From Carallia brachiata (taxonomy: Eukaryota; Streptophyta; Magnoliopsida; Malpighiales; Rhizophoraceae), in assembly GCA_021464245.1 (NCBI GenBank), contig JADCRB010000078.1:558001-622000 (forward strand): a stretch of DNA of 64,000 nucleotides, read 5' to 3'. Positions 11,480 to 22,215 of this stretch are shown piece by piece (the stretch's first letter is position 1; every line of letters begins with the position of its first letter). The notes under the pieces were generated by a model, which was not told the DNA's origin, made no database searches, and was given only the letters and a program-made list of their open reading frames with translations. Position numbers and translations under genes: made by a program.

Positions 11480-12780
11480 CTTTCATAAATCACATTTTTG
11501 CACAGCTGATTCTTATTCACAGTTGAAATTGGTCTATGAACTTTCTCCGTCTACAATGAGAAAACAGTGGAGTTACATGCTAAAGCTATGCCTCATGATA
11601 CCCTTTCTAATTAAATTTCTCATGACACCTTATCTAATTAAATTTTACTATTTCAAAGAGCCTTGCATGCACCCACTGGTCTTTTTTATCAATACGCAAA
11701 CACAAAGAAGCCTTGGAATTTAACATATAATTCATTACCAACATCAATTAGCGGATAGATTTTGGATCGGATAATAAATGATGTGTTGTCACTGTGGGTG
11801 TCATGTTAGTCCATGTCAACAAATTAGTCAGTCTTCCCAGGAGACACGAAAAGATTTTGGGTTCTAAAGTCTTATTTGCCGTATGTTGTCAAAGAAGCAA
11901 AATCATTGGCGCAAAAGAAGGGACGTCGAGAATTTTCACCGATGGTTGTTGTGCTCCTCGGACCTCAGTTATTGTTGTATGTGGTATTTTTTAGATTAAT
12001 AAAACTGAGGTTGGTCCAGAGATGTAATTAGAGTGTATATTTCTCACTTGTAAGTTTTTGTATTAACAGAATTGAGAGTTTTCACATGATTAATTAACAA
12101 TTAATACAACTTTGTATTGAAATCTGGCTGATGCATGGAGGACGGCGAATCTGGACCATCCTACTTTTGATACATTAGATATGGACAAGTAAGTTAAAGA
12201 TAGAATCTTGAAGAATTAAAAAAAAAAAAAAGTATTGATTTACAGTTGTGAAGAGGGAAGACTATTAAAAGAGGATAGGTAGAAGGACTCAACAAAAATT
12301 AAAATATTAAAATAATATCTTTTAACTGAAAATTTAAGATTGAACTTCAAATCTCTCTTTTCATTTTTCATTTTTAACCACTCAACTACTAGTTCTAAAT
12401 CACCACTAGAAAAATGTTGGGTACGGCTCGGAAAAAAGGGCATTTGCTGAGGGCTGTATGGCCACAAGGAACGGGTAAATCGTGCTTGATTGCTTCAATG
12501 GCGAATTATTTGAATTTGACAAATAGCCCATCACTGAAAAACCAAATTGAGCAGTTTGTCATAGACTTTCGTTTGGGCAGTGTAGAAAAGTCCACCGAAA
12601 TTCTTGGGCCATAGCTTTCGGTCGATTCTCCATTAGGCCATGGGGCCTATTCAAGTGCACTTGGGTGATGGGCTATGTTCGCCCATCAGGCTCCAGTGGA
12701 GCGCAAGCCATTATGTGCCGGGATTTGAAAGCTTTTGCTGTATTCGTCATTTCGTCCAACCAAGAGAAGTATTTTAACTT
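11480..12780 (+). pseudogene. Chimeric AAA-ATPase remnant 2
   Basis: Paralogue of remnant 1 with the same order of fragments: 11838-11945 (from the SYLPYVVKEAKS region), about 12130-12215 (from TWRPMNLDHPS, badly decayed) and 12408-12520 (AWKRGYLL, P-loop, MANYLNF). The P-loop reads WPQGTGKS instead of GPPGTGKS. Downstream, 12530-12760 matches 5880-6120 of remnant 1 and is not AAA sequence. Stops and frameshifts throughout; it lacks the transposon of remnant 1. Confidence 0.8.
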
Positions 12781-13260
12781 TCGATTTTTTCTGCAAGGCA
12801 AAGGGAAATACTATTAAAATTGATATCCTAAAAAAAAACTATTAATATCAAAATAGATTAATTTGGATTAACATAAAATTCTATAAATTTTGATTTTTTT
12901 AGTTTGTAGATGTGATGAAAAGATTGTTATAGAAGAAGGGAGTGAGAGAGCAATCTCACCCTTTTCATAGAAAATCACAAATGTCTACCAACTCAACTAT
13001 CTGGAGTCAAACGTTGAGAAAATGAAAAGAATAAATGTTAAGAAAATGAAATGGCGTTGCCATTTGCCAACCACTTCCCGCTGTGATTTTGTCTAATCCC
13101 CCTAAAAGTAGGTGGATTGGACGGAAGTGTTTTTTGTAAGTCCTACCTTTTTGTTTCTTCTTCTCTCTTCATTCCCTCTCCCTCTAAGAATTCTCCTCTC
13201 CCAAACAAAGCATTAAAAAATCGTTTATATACAAGTTGAAGGACAATGTGAACTCTACTA

Positions 13261-14613
13261 GCAATGATATTAAAATTGAATTAGATCAGTCGGTTCAATC
13301 AATTAGATTGATGACCAATTTAAAATTCGATCCGGTTTGGACTTAAAATCCAGAGGATTGTTGAATCCGAAAAAAATCAATCAATTGAACCGTTCGATCG
13401 GTGAACCGGTCAATCAGTCCGGATTAGAACAGGTTTTTCGATTTGGATTTTTTTTGGTTAAAAAAAGTGATGAAAATGTTGTCCTTGTTTCCAAAGGTGA
13501 TCTTTTTTCCGTCTGACTCGTAAAATAAAAATCGGAGGCACGATATTTAAGTCGATAGAACCAACAAATAAAACGAGTACTGTTACGTGGACAAGAAAAA
13601 TAAGATGTAGAACAGACCGAAAATTTTTTATGCAACTAGATACTTTTTTTATGCAATGAGACGTTGAATTTCTACAACAAAAAAAGGTAAAAAATATTTT
13701 TAAAATTTATTATAATAATTTAACATCTTATTACAAATAAATTAATTAATTATAAAAAAAATTATTTCATTTATTTTTCTCTTTTCCGTCGACCTACTTT
13801 TTTCCAATGAAAACTCTATATTTCTGTTCCTATTCCTCTTCAAGCGCCGCCTTTGATCATCGCCTTCTTCCAACCCCTTGTTTCTTCTTAAATTCTTCTC
13901 ATTATTTCTAGTCCTGACAGCATCTCTTACTTTTTTTAGGAGAGGCAGATGGCGGCGTCGATTGCTGGCTTCTAAAAAGTTAGGGTTTGGAACATATTAC
14001 ATGCCCTAAAGACCATAATAGCCTTATCTCTCACATTAATTACATTTGTGCCATCGTAAAGGAGTACGCTCATTGACTTATGATGTCATCGCTTTTTCTC
14101 TATTTTTTTTTATTAAATTTTCACTCTAATTCTATTATCCTAACTTTTTCACTTTTATTTAAAGACTATTTTCTTCTCTAAATGTATTAAAATTTAAATT
14201 TTAAAATTAAAATTATATAAAATTTTAAATAAATAATTTTATAATTAAAGTAGATTTATTTGATGTTATTCATCGTTTAAGTGTTGAAAATGTTATTTGA
14301 CAAAAAATTAGACTACATGCAAATGAGAGTAATAATAATGAATCTCTACTATAACTATATTATTTCTATATTTTTTGAATTTGAGATCACATACACTTCT
14401 CAAAGGATTTATTTTAATTATATATTGTAATATATTTTTTTCTCTAGTGATTTTTTTCAAGTATTTTCTTTATGCATTTTAGACTAAAAGTTTATTTAAA
14501 AAAAATATATTAAATATCGATTCAATTACCAATTCAACGGGTTGAACTAGTTTAACTTTGAAATACTAATTTTTTCAGTTTGATGATCAGTCCAATTCTA
14601 ATAATCTTAATGC
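13261..14613. mobile_element. Probable transposon insertion in unit 2, about 1.35 kb
   Basis: The unit-flank block is interrupted here, whereas the same block is continuous in unit 1 (about 6545-6580). The ends are imperfect inverted repeats: the left GCAATGATATTAAAATTGAA pairs with the inverted right GCATTAAGATTATTAGAATT. Subterminal regions carry CGGTTCAA and GAACCG motifs. No transposase frame was found; the interior is AT-rich. Exact ends and target duplication are unclear. Confidence 0.5.
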
Positions 14614-15756
14614 GAAGTTGCTAATAATGACCCATTTATTGACTTACTCCAAATTAGCGAGGAAAGAATCCTGGGATTTTGTTTTTCTCTTTTTAGTATC
14701 CACAGTAAAGATATTCCCTGTCAACATGAGCGTCAAGGAATTCAAATATTTGAACAATTAATAACTCAATTGTAATTGTATTGGTATTTTTTAAATAATA
14801 ATAAATGATATAAATTATTTAATAATTAAAATTAAAAAAATAAATAAATTATTAAATATCGTATTATAATTTTATTATTATTTAAAATTAAATTTAAATT
14901 ATAAAGATATTTGAATTCAGACGTACAACACTTAAACGAAAGTATTGAGCTTTAACATGATAAATTTTCTTCATTATTAATTGAATCGCGAAAAGAGTCT
15001 GCCTTCTCTGCCCCCAAAATATGGGACCAAGAATGCACTTTTATTCTTTCGGCAGGCTTCAATGAAACTTTCGCTTACAGTCAGAATCCGATGCGTGAAG
15101 TCACCTGGCCAGCCATGAGTTATTTGCTGATTGACTAAGAAAAGCCTGTAAATCGATGATTATAATAATCTTCAGACGCGTAAGAAGTTCACAGGACTCG
15201 TAAATTTTAATTTATAAAAGGTTAGGTGTCTCGGGACAAAATAACACTTACTTCGAAATTAAGTTTTTAAATTTTAATTTTAATTTTACTAAAAAATAAG
15301 CATAAAGAAGTTTGTACACAAAAAGTACACATACTCAATAAAATAAGAATATTTTTTACCGTTTTAACAAAAAAATTTTGTAGGGAATTTGATATAATAT
15401 TTATACTTTATATTATAAGATAACACCCATTTAAAATTAAATTTTAATTTAAAAAAAATAAAAAATAAAAAATACATTTTTATTCCCTTAGTGTACCACT
15501 CGATGGTGCAGCTCACGGTATCTAGTATGGTCCTTAATTTTGTAAAAAGATTAATAAAATGTTGACTAGAATTCGATTCAAATTTGGCGCATCTCTAGGT
15601 ACACCTAATCTCGCCCTTTTAATTTCTTGTACTGGAAACACATATCTTTTTTAGAAAAATAAAAAGAAAAGGAAACCCATTCTGCCTTAAATAAATTAGA
15701 TCAACTCTTAGAGTCTTTCAAAGTCTCTTTAACCAACTACAGCTTAGAAACAAACT
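14614..15756. repeat. Unit-flank block (copy 2) upstream of broken AAA copy
   Basis: Matches 18505-19720 of the third unit, including the phrases TTCGGCAGGCTTC, TCAGAATCCGATGC and AAGCCTGTAAATCGATGATT. The match to unit 3 ends near 15745 and jumps directly to the P-loop exon of the AAA gene. About 1.4 kb of promoter and 5' coding sequence is therefore missing here. Confidence 0.7.
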
Positions 15757-16805
15757 GCAAAGCCTGGAAAAGAGGGTATTTGCTGTATGGGCCACCAGGG
15801 ACGGGCAAATCGAGCTTGATTGCTGCAATGGCAAATTATCTGAAATTTGATGTGTATGACTTGGAACTGACCGAGCTGACCTGCAATTTTCAACTTAGGA
15901 AAGTGCTTCTTGCCACTGCAAATCGTTCAATTCTGGCGTTGGAGGACATAGATTGTACCATTGAGTTCCAGGATTGATTGGCTCAATCCAGAGAAGCGTG
16001 GACCGATATTAACTCCAATCAAAACCAGGTTCGCCTGCTTGCTTTTGGCATCCTTTTTTGGGACTTTCTTTTTGATTAGGTAAATGTGCAATTTTTAAGT
16101 GCCCCTTTTACTTGGGGGAACTCGGATGCTTGTTAGACTCAAAAACACAGTTCTAGGTGAAAATTTTTCAAGGCAAATGTGTTTAGTTCTTGAAAGCCAT
16201 TTCCTCATCTTGCTCAATTTTGATCCACGAATTTAGAACAAAAGTTGGGAAAGCATATGTGGACGTTACAGCAGGGGGATAATTCGGGGACAAAAATGAA
16301 CATAAGAGAAATTTAAGATGGATTGTGTTGCTCATTGAATTTCTTTTTCTGACATGACAGGTGACATTATCAGGATTACTTAATTTCATAGATGGTTTGT
16401 GGTCTAGTTGTGGGGATGAGCGGATTGTGATCTTCACTACTAATCACAAAGAGAAGCTAGACCCTGCATTGTTGCTGCCAGGACGCATGGATGTTCACAT
16501 TCACTTGTCCTATTGCACCCCATCTGGATTTAAGGTTCTTGCTGCTAATTACCTTGGGATTAAGGATCACATATTGTTTGATGAGATTGAGGAATTGATC
16601 CGAGCAACAGAAGTTACCCAGCTGAAGTGGCAGAGCAGTTGATGAGGAGCGATGAGCTTGAACCTGTGCTCAATGAGCTATTGAATTTCTCCGAGAGAAA
16701 AAGAAAGAAAATGAGGAAGCAAAGTCTAAAACGAAGCAGGAAGAATCGGCAGTCCATAGTAAAGAACAAAGTTCGGGTAAAGATAAGCACTGAACAAACA
16801 GCTAC
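15757..16805 (+). pseudogene. AAA-ATPase gene B, 5'-truncated and frameshifted
   Basis: Begins inside the AAA domain at AWKRGYLL just before Walker A. The N-terminal 245 or so codons and the promoter are deleted relative to gene C. A CGA to TGA change after FQD (15975-15977) stops the first exon. The intron and the acceptor at 16359-16360 are conserved. Exon 2 (from 16361) has the arginine-finger segment changed from RPGRMD to LPGRMD, a one-base loss near 16617 in the EVTPAEVAEQ region, and another near 16681 in NELIEFL. High similarity to genes A and C shows the decay is recent. Not expected to make a working ATPase. Confidence 0.93.
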
Positions 16806-17369
16806 TCTAAATACTGATGTTAAATTCTTGTGCTATTAATAGTACGCTAACGAATAATTAATTTTTTTTTTTAATAAAAAAAGGTTCTTCAGATTTTGCT
16901 CTTTTCTGTCCAGCTCCTTTCGTAGCAGTATTTATAGTTTGCACCTCCTGTGAAATAACAAGCGCATGGTTTGGCTGGCTTTCCTGTGAGCAAAACTGTT
17001 AGGTCCTATGGAAGACTAGTCTAACGAATAACAAATACGGAAAAAGCATGTATTTAGAGAATTTTTTTCTGATTGACTCATTAAATTGTAATAAATTTTA
17101 TGTTTTTGTAATGGTATTGATATTTTGTGTAATAAAAAAATTAAAGATCAATTTTTTTTGTCTTTTATTTTATCATTGTGATTGTAAAAAAAAATTGAAA
17201 ACTCATTGTATTTTAAGGTATTAATTGAATAAAAATTAAAAAAAAAATCCATAAGTAAAAAAAATGCAAAAACTACGAGAGACTGGAACCGGGGGCCACT
17301 GAACTCCAAAAGTCTTGTACCACCAGTAATTGTATTCCAGTGGGCCACTTCAGAGTTAGAGGCGGCTTG

Positions 17370-17408
<39 letters not shown>

Positions 17409-17655
17409 ATTTTATTTTTTATTTTTTATTTTTAAAAATATATACTTCCAATCAATTCATGCTTATAAAAACCTAAAGAATCCTCTACAATTAAAACCCA
17501 TAAAGAAAAACATGGTTTGGGTGGGCTATAGTAGTAATGGGCCAGTACTATCCGTCGGTTAGATATCCCCACAGACCAAAAGAAAAAAACCAAATCATCT
17601 AAGAATAAAAAACAAAAAAAATCATCTTTGGAAGGATGGTATCTCAGAAAACCTT
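16806..17655. repeat. 3'-flank block of AAA unit (copy 2 of 3)
   Basis: Same landmarks as the flank of gene A, with a TA microsatellite at about 17375-17402. It ends near 17655, where the sequence joins directly to DNA that elsewhere (6345 and 12900) lies downstream of the AAA remnants. A remnant appears to have been deleted from this junction. Confidence 0.7.
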
Positions 17656-17822
17656 CCACCAATTTGTAGAGATGAAAAGATTATCATAAAAGAATGGGAT
17701 AGAAGAGAGACCTTAGCCTTTTAGTGAAAGAACATATAACCTTCCATCAATTTAATTACGTTGAATTTTCTATAAGAATAGTCTATATATGACCCCAAAG
17801 AAAAAACAATAAAAGAATCGCC

Positions 17823-18468
17823 ATTAGATTGTATAGATATGAATACGACGACACAGACATGACATATATGGATATAGGAATACATCAAATTTAAAAAATT
17901 TATGACACGGATACGAGACGGACACAGCTTTTATATATATGTTAATTTTATTTGTGTTTGATCTGTATGTATGAGACGGTAGAATCATTGTCATTAATAA
18001 TAAGAGTAGAAGAAAAATTGATTCTTTTTTATTTTTTTCTTATTCTGTTGGTTTTGAGAGCAACTTATCTGTAACCCATTTTTAGATTGCTTGGGGCGTT
18101 CGTTGATTTGTAAGCGATGTTACAACAAAAATTAGAGTTTTGGTTTTGTGATTTCAATAAAATGAGGAATCCGATGAATTAAGTCAGTTAGAACACAAAG
18201 AAAATTTTAAATGGTGAGTTTCTTTTTTTTTAAAAAAATTTAAATAAAATATTAAAATATTCTTAAATGTGTATTATGTGTGTCCAACACATCTTTTTGC
18301 TGTGTCTGACACGGGTGCTCGATTTTTTTTTTTAAATTTTTTTATCGGATACTTCTTAGCGTATAGAACACGTATCATACGCATATCGTCCACGTACTAA
18401 TATTCAACGCGTGTCTGACATTTATACAATTTTAAATTTAGAATATCCGTATATCTTAAATCCCCATA
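17823..18468. mobile_element. Probable insertion in unit 3, about 645 bp
   Basis: In unit 1 AGAATCGCC runs straight into CATATACAAGC (about 6510-6525). In unit 3 the same words are separated by this segment. It contains many GACACGGATACG and GTGTCTGACA-like words, also present at about 7420-7450. The ends are not clean inverted repeats, so the element class is unknown. Confidence 0.5.
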
Positions 18469-18504
18469 TACAAGCATTAGCACAACGTGGCCTCACCCCT
18501 TGGA

Positions 18505-18935
18505 AGTTGTTAATTAGCAACCGCTAATTGACTCACTCCAAATTAGCAAGGAGAGAATCATAGTGACTTTTTAGTATCCAATGTAAAGAAATTTTCGGTC
18601 AACTAGAGTGTCAATGAATTCAAATATTTGTACAATTATAATTCAATCTTAATTGTACAAATATCTCTTAAAGAAATACTAATTAACGACATTTAAATAA
18701 TAATAAAAAATATAGAGCGTTAAATAATTAAAATTTAAAAAATAAAAAATAAATAAATTATCAAATATTATTGAATAAATTTAAAATTAAACTAAGTAGT
18801 AAATTTCAAATTATAAATATATTTGAATTCAGACATGCGGCACTTAAACGAAAGGATTTGCTTTAACATAACAATAACTTTGCTTCATTATGAATTGAAT
18901 CGCGAGGAGATTCTATTTGTAATGCTACTTTCTCT
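18505..18935. repeat. Unit-flank block (copy 3)
   Basis: Third copy of the block at 6560-6985 and 14614-15010, upstream of AAA gene C. Non-coding. Confidence 0.65.
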
Positions 18936-19143
18936 ACCCCCAAAATATGGCACCAAGATGCTCAAGGAAAAAAAAAATGCGGGACCAAAAATGCACTTGT
19001 ATTCGTTCGGCAGGCTTCGATGAAACTTTCCCTTACAGTCAGAATCCGATGCCTGAAGGCACCTGGCCGCCCATGAGTTATTTGCTGATTTACTGAGAAA
19101 AGCCTGTAAATCGATGATTACAACAATCTCCAGACGTATAAGA

Positions 19144-19389
19144 AAGGAAAAATTTACATTACTCGAAGAAAAAAAAAAAAAGTCAGAAATTATGCTCGAA
19201 TGCAACTAATTGTATTTGATATGCAATCATTTAGATTTTATGTGTAAAAAAATGATAATAATTTTTTCTTCTTCATTTTAGTTGCCCTTAGAATCTAGAT
19301 AATTTCAAATCAAATACAGACAATTATATTCAAGCAGCATTTCTGACAAATTTTTATCTGAAAATGTAACGGAACTCCATAAAAAATTA
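19144..19389. mobile_element. Foldback MITE, copy at unit 3
   Basis: Absent from the same place in unit 2 (TAAGAAGTTCACAGG, about 15180-15195). The two halves are complementary; for example GTATTTGATATGCAATCATT on the left pairs with the inverted right GTATTTGATTTGAAATTATC. A relative lies at 45945-46155. Target duplication not resolved. Confidence 0.6.
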
Positions 19390-20148
19390 TTCACAGGACT
19401 CCTAAATTTTAATTTTGGGCGTTTCCCGAGACACCTAACTAAGTTAATATAATAATATTTTTTTAAGATGATAATACTTTAATTAATAATATAATATGGG
19501 GTAACGTTTATTTAAATTTAAATTTAAATTTTGAAAAAATAATACAATATTAATTGAAATGTGGTTTAGCGTATCTTCGTTACAATTAGTCGCACCGTTT
19601 TAGTTTCTCTTGCGGCAAAAACACATATATTTATAAAAAAAAAAGAAAAAGAAAATTTTATTGTGAATAAATTAGATCAACTCGTGGGCCTTTCTCGTTT
19701 TTATAACTAATTACAAACAACGGTTGAAATTTAAAAATTAACCACATCCATAATTCATATTTTTTATTGCAATTTTTGCATATAGAAATATTTATTTCAC
19801 ACACAATTGTGAGTGCACATTGATCTAAATAGTTAGATTATAAAAATTATATTAAATTTAAAAAAAAATAAATAAATAAACTATTAAATACCATCAAATT
19901 AATTTCGTGCTTCATATTCACATTTACTCTTTCACAACTTTCAATTTCATATATATTAGACACTAACAACTTTTAATCTGACTATAATACTAAAAACAAA
20001 ACAAGCAAATTATAATTTGACTAGAATATTAAATTCTAATCTGTAATGAATTTAAATTATAAAATCCTAACTATGTCCCTTTTGAGCACATAATCTCTTG
20101 CTCTTTTGCATAGCATATTTGTAATTTATGTTTCCGTTATATATCAGC

Positions 20149-20306
20149 AGTCAACTCTCAAGTCTCCTCAACTACGCGGGATTTGAATGCTTCAAAAAGC
20201 ATTGAATTGTCTCGTTCTACGCGGTCAAGCCTAGGAAACATCTTTGATAGTTCCCTGAATCTGAAAATTTTTTAACAAACGAAGCCCCAGAAACCCATAT
20301 ATGAGA
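20149..20306 (+). promoter_or_regulatory. Promoter of AAA-ATPase gene C
   Basis: Paralogous to the gene A promoter. It keeps the inverted W-box AGTCAA (20149-20154) and has two ACGCGG boxes (about 20174-20179 and 20219-20224) where gene A has one. The TATA position reads TATATGAGA (20298-20306), weaker than TATATAAAA in gene A. Expression differences are inferred. Confidence 0.5.
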
Positions 20307-20378
20307 TCAAGAACCCACCCCAACTCCACGATCAGAATCATCTTGATTCCAATTTAACACCAATAAAGAAAACCAGAC

Positions 20379-22215
20379 ATGGCCGACAGTGCGACAGAAA
20401 CCAAGATTGCTACCGCCAAGGCAGTCCTGACCACGGCAGCCTCCGTGGCGGGCACGTTGATGGTTGCACGATCACTAGCTCAAGATTTCCTGCCCCATGA
20501 ATTCCAATATCATCTTTTCTTCAACATTCGCAAATTCTTTAGCCGTTTCTCGTCCCAACTCACCATGGTCATTGACGAATTCGATGGATTCGTCAACAAC
20601 CAAATATACCAGGCAGCCGAGACTTACTTGGGCAGCAAAATCTCCCCATCAACACAAAGGCTCAACGTGAGCAAACCCGAGAAAGAACACAGCTTTGTTG
20701 TGAAAATGGAGCGCGATGAAGAGATAATCGATGTCTTCCAGGGCGTTAAATTCAGGTGGGTTTTTGTTTGCACAGACGTTGAGACAAAAAGCTTTCATAA
20801 TCCGCACAACTATAACTCCACTGTAAGATCAGAAGTAAGATCTTTCGAGGTTAGTTTCCCGAAGAAACACAAAGACATGGCTCTTCAGTCTTATTTGCCG
20901 TACATTGTCAGAGAAGCAAAATCAATGGCCCAAGAGAAGAAGACTTTGAAGATTTTCACCGTTGACCACGACAACATGTACGGGAATCTTACTGATTTAT
21001 GGAGACCAATGAATCTTGACCATCCTTCTACTTTTGATACATTGGCCATGGACAACGAAGTTAAAGATAGAATCTTGAAGGATCTGAAGAGATTTGTGAA
21101 GAGGAGAGACTATTACAGGAAGGTGGGCAAGGCTTGGAAAAGAGGGTATTTGCTGTATGGGCCACCAGGGACGGGCAAATCGAGCTTCATTGCTGCAATG
21201 GCAAACTATTTGAATTTTGACGTGTATGACTTGGAATTGACCGAGCTGACGTGCAATTCTGAACTCAGGAAAGTGCTTCTTGCCACTGCAAATCGTTCGA
21301 TTCTGGTGGTGGAGGATATAGATTGTACCATTGAGTTTCAGGATCGATTGGCTCAATCCAGAGAAGCACAGTCCGATATTAACTCCAATCAAAGCCAGGT
21401 TTGCCTTCTCGCTTTTGGCATCCTTTTTTGGGCCCATTTTTTTTTTTTTTTGATTAGCTAAAGGTTAAGTACCCCTTTTGTTTGGGGTCCTCTGATGCTT
21501 GTTGGACCCAAAAGCATAGTTCTAGGTAAAATTTTTTTAAGGCAAATGTGAAGTTTTTGAATTTTTATGTCCTTTTTAGTTCTTGAAAGCCTTTTCCTCA
21601 TTTTGGTCAATTTTGATCCTCGAATTAACAAAAAAAGGGGGGGAAATTATTTGTGGATATTACAGCAGGGGATAATTCGGGGAGAAAAAACGAACATGTC
21701 TTAAGAGAAATTTAAGATGGAATGTGTTGCTCATTGTATTTCTTTTTTTACAGGTGACATTATCAGGATTACTTAATTTCATAGATGGTTTGTGGTCTAG
21801 TTGTGGGGATGAGCGGATTGTGATCTTCACTACTAATCACAAAGAGAAGCTAGACCCTGCATTGTTGCGGCCAGGACGCATGGATGTTCACATTCACTTG
21901 TCCTATTGCACCCCATCTGGATTTAAGGTTCTTGCTGCTAATTACCTTGGGATTAAGGATCACATATTGTTTGATGAGATTGAGGAATTGATCCGAACAA
22001 CAGAAGTTACCCCAGCTGAAGTGGCAGAGCAGTTGATGAGGAGCGATGAGCTTGAACCTGTGCTCAATGAGCTAATTGAATTTCTCCAAGAGAAAAAGAA
22101 AGAAAATGAGGAAGCAAAGTCTAAAACGAAGCAGGAAGAATCAGCAGTGGATAGTAAAGAACAAAGTGCGGATAAAGATATGGACGTTGATAATAAAGAA
22201 GAAGCACAGAATTAG
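20379..22215 (+). CDS. BCS1/OM66-type AAA-ATPase, gene C (complete)
   Basis: Exon 1 is 20379-21398 (340 codons), the intron 21399-21753 is GT-AG, and exon 2 is 21754-22215, giving 493 residues. Same architecture as gene A: N-terminal hydrophobic anchor (about 18-34), AAA-associated domain, AAA core with GPPGTGKS, ILVVED, IFTTNH and RPGRMD, and a charged C-terminal tail. It contains the fuller ETKSFHNPHNYNS loop that gene A lacks. No stops or frameshifts. It is the nearest AAA gene to the ZAR1-like receptor, about 3.2 kb downstream on the same strand. Likely a mitochondrial outer-membrane or other membrane-bound ATPase, by family; the substrate is unknown. Confidence 0.93.
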
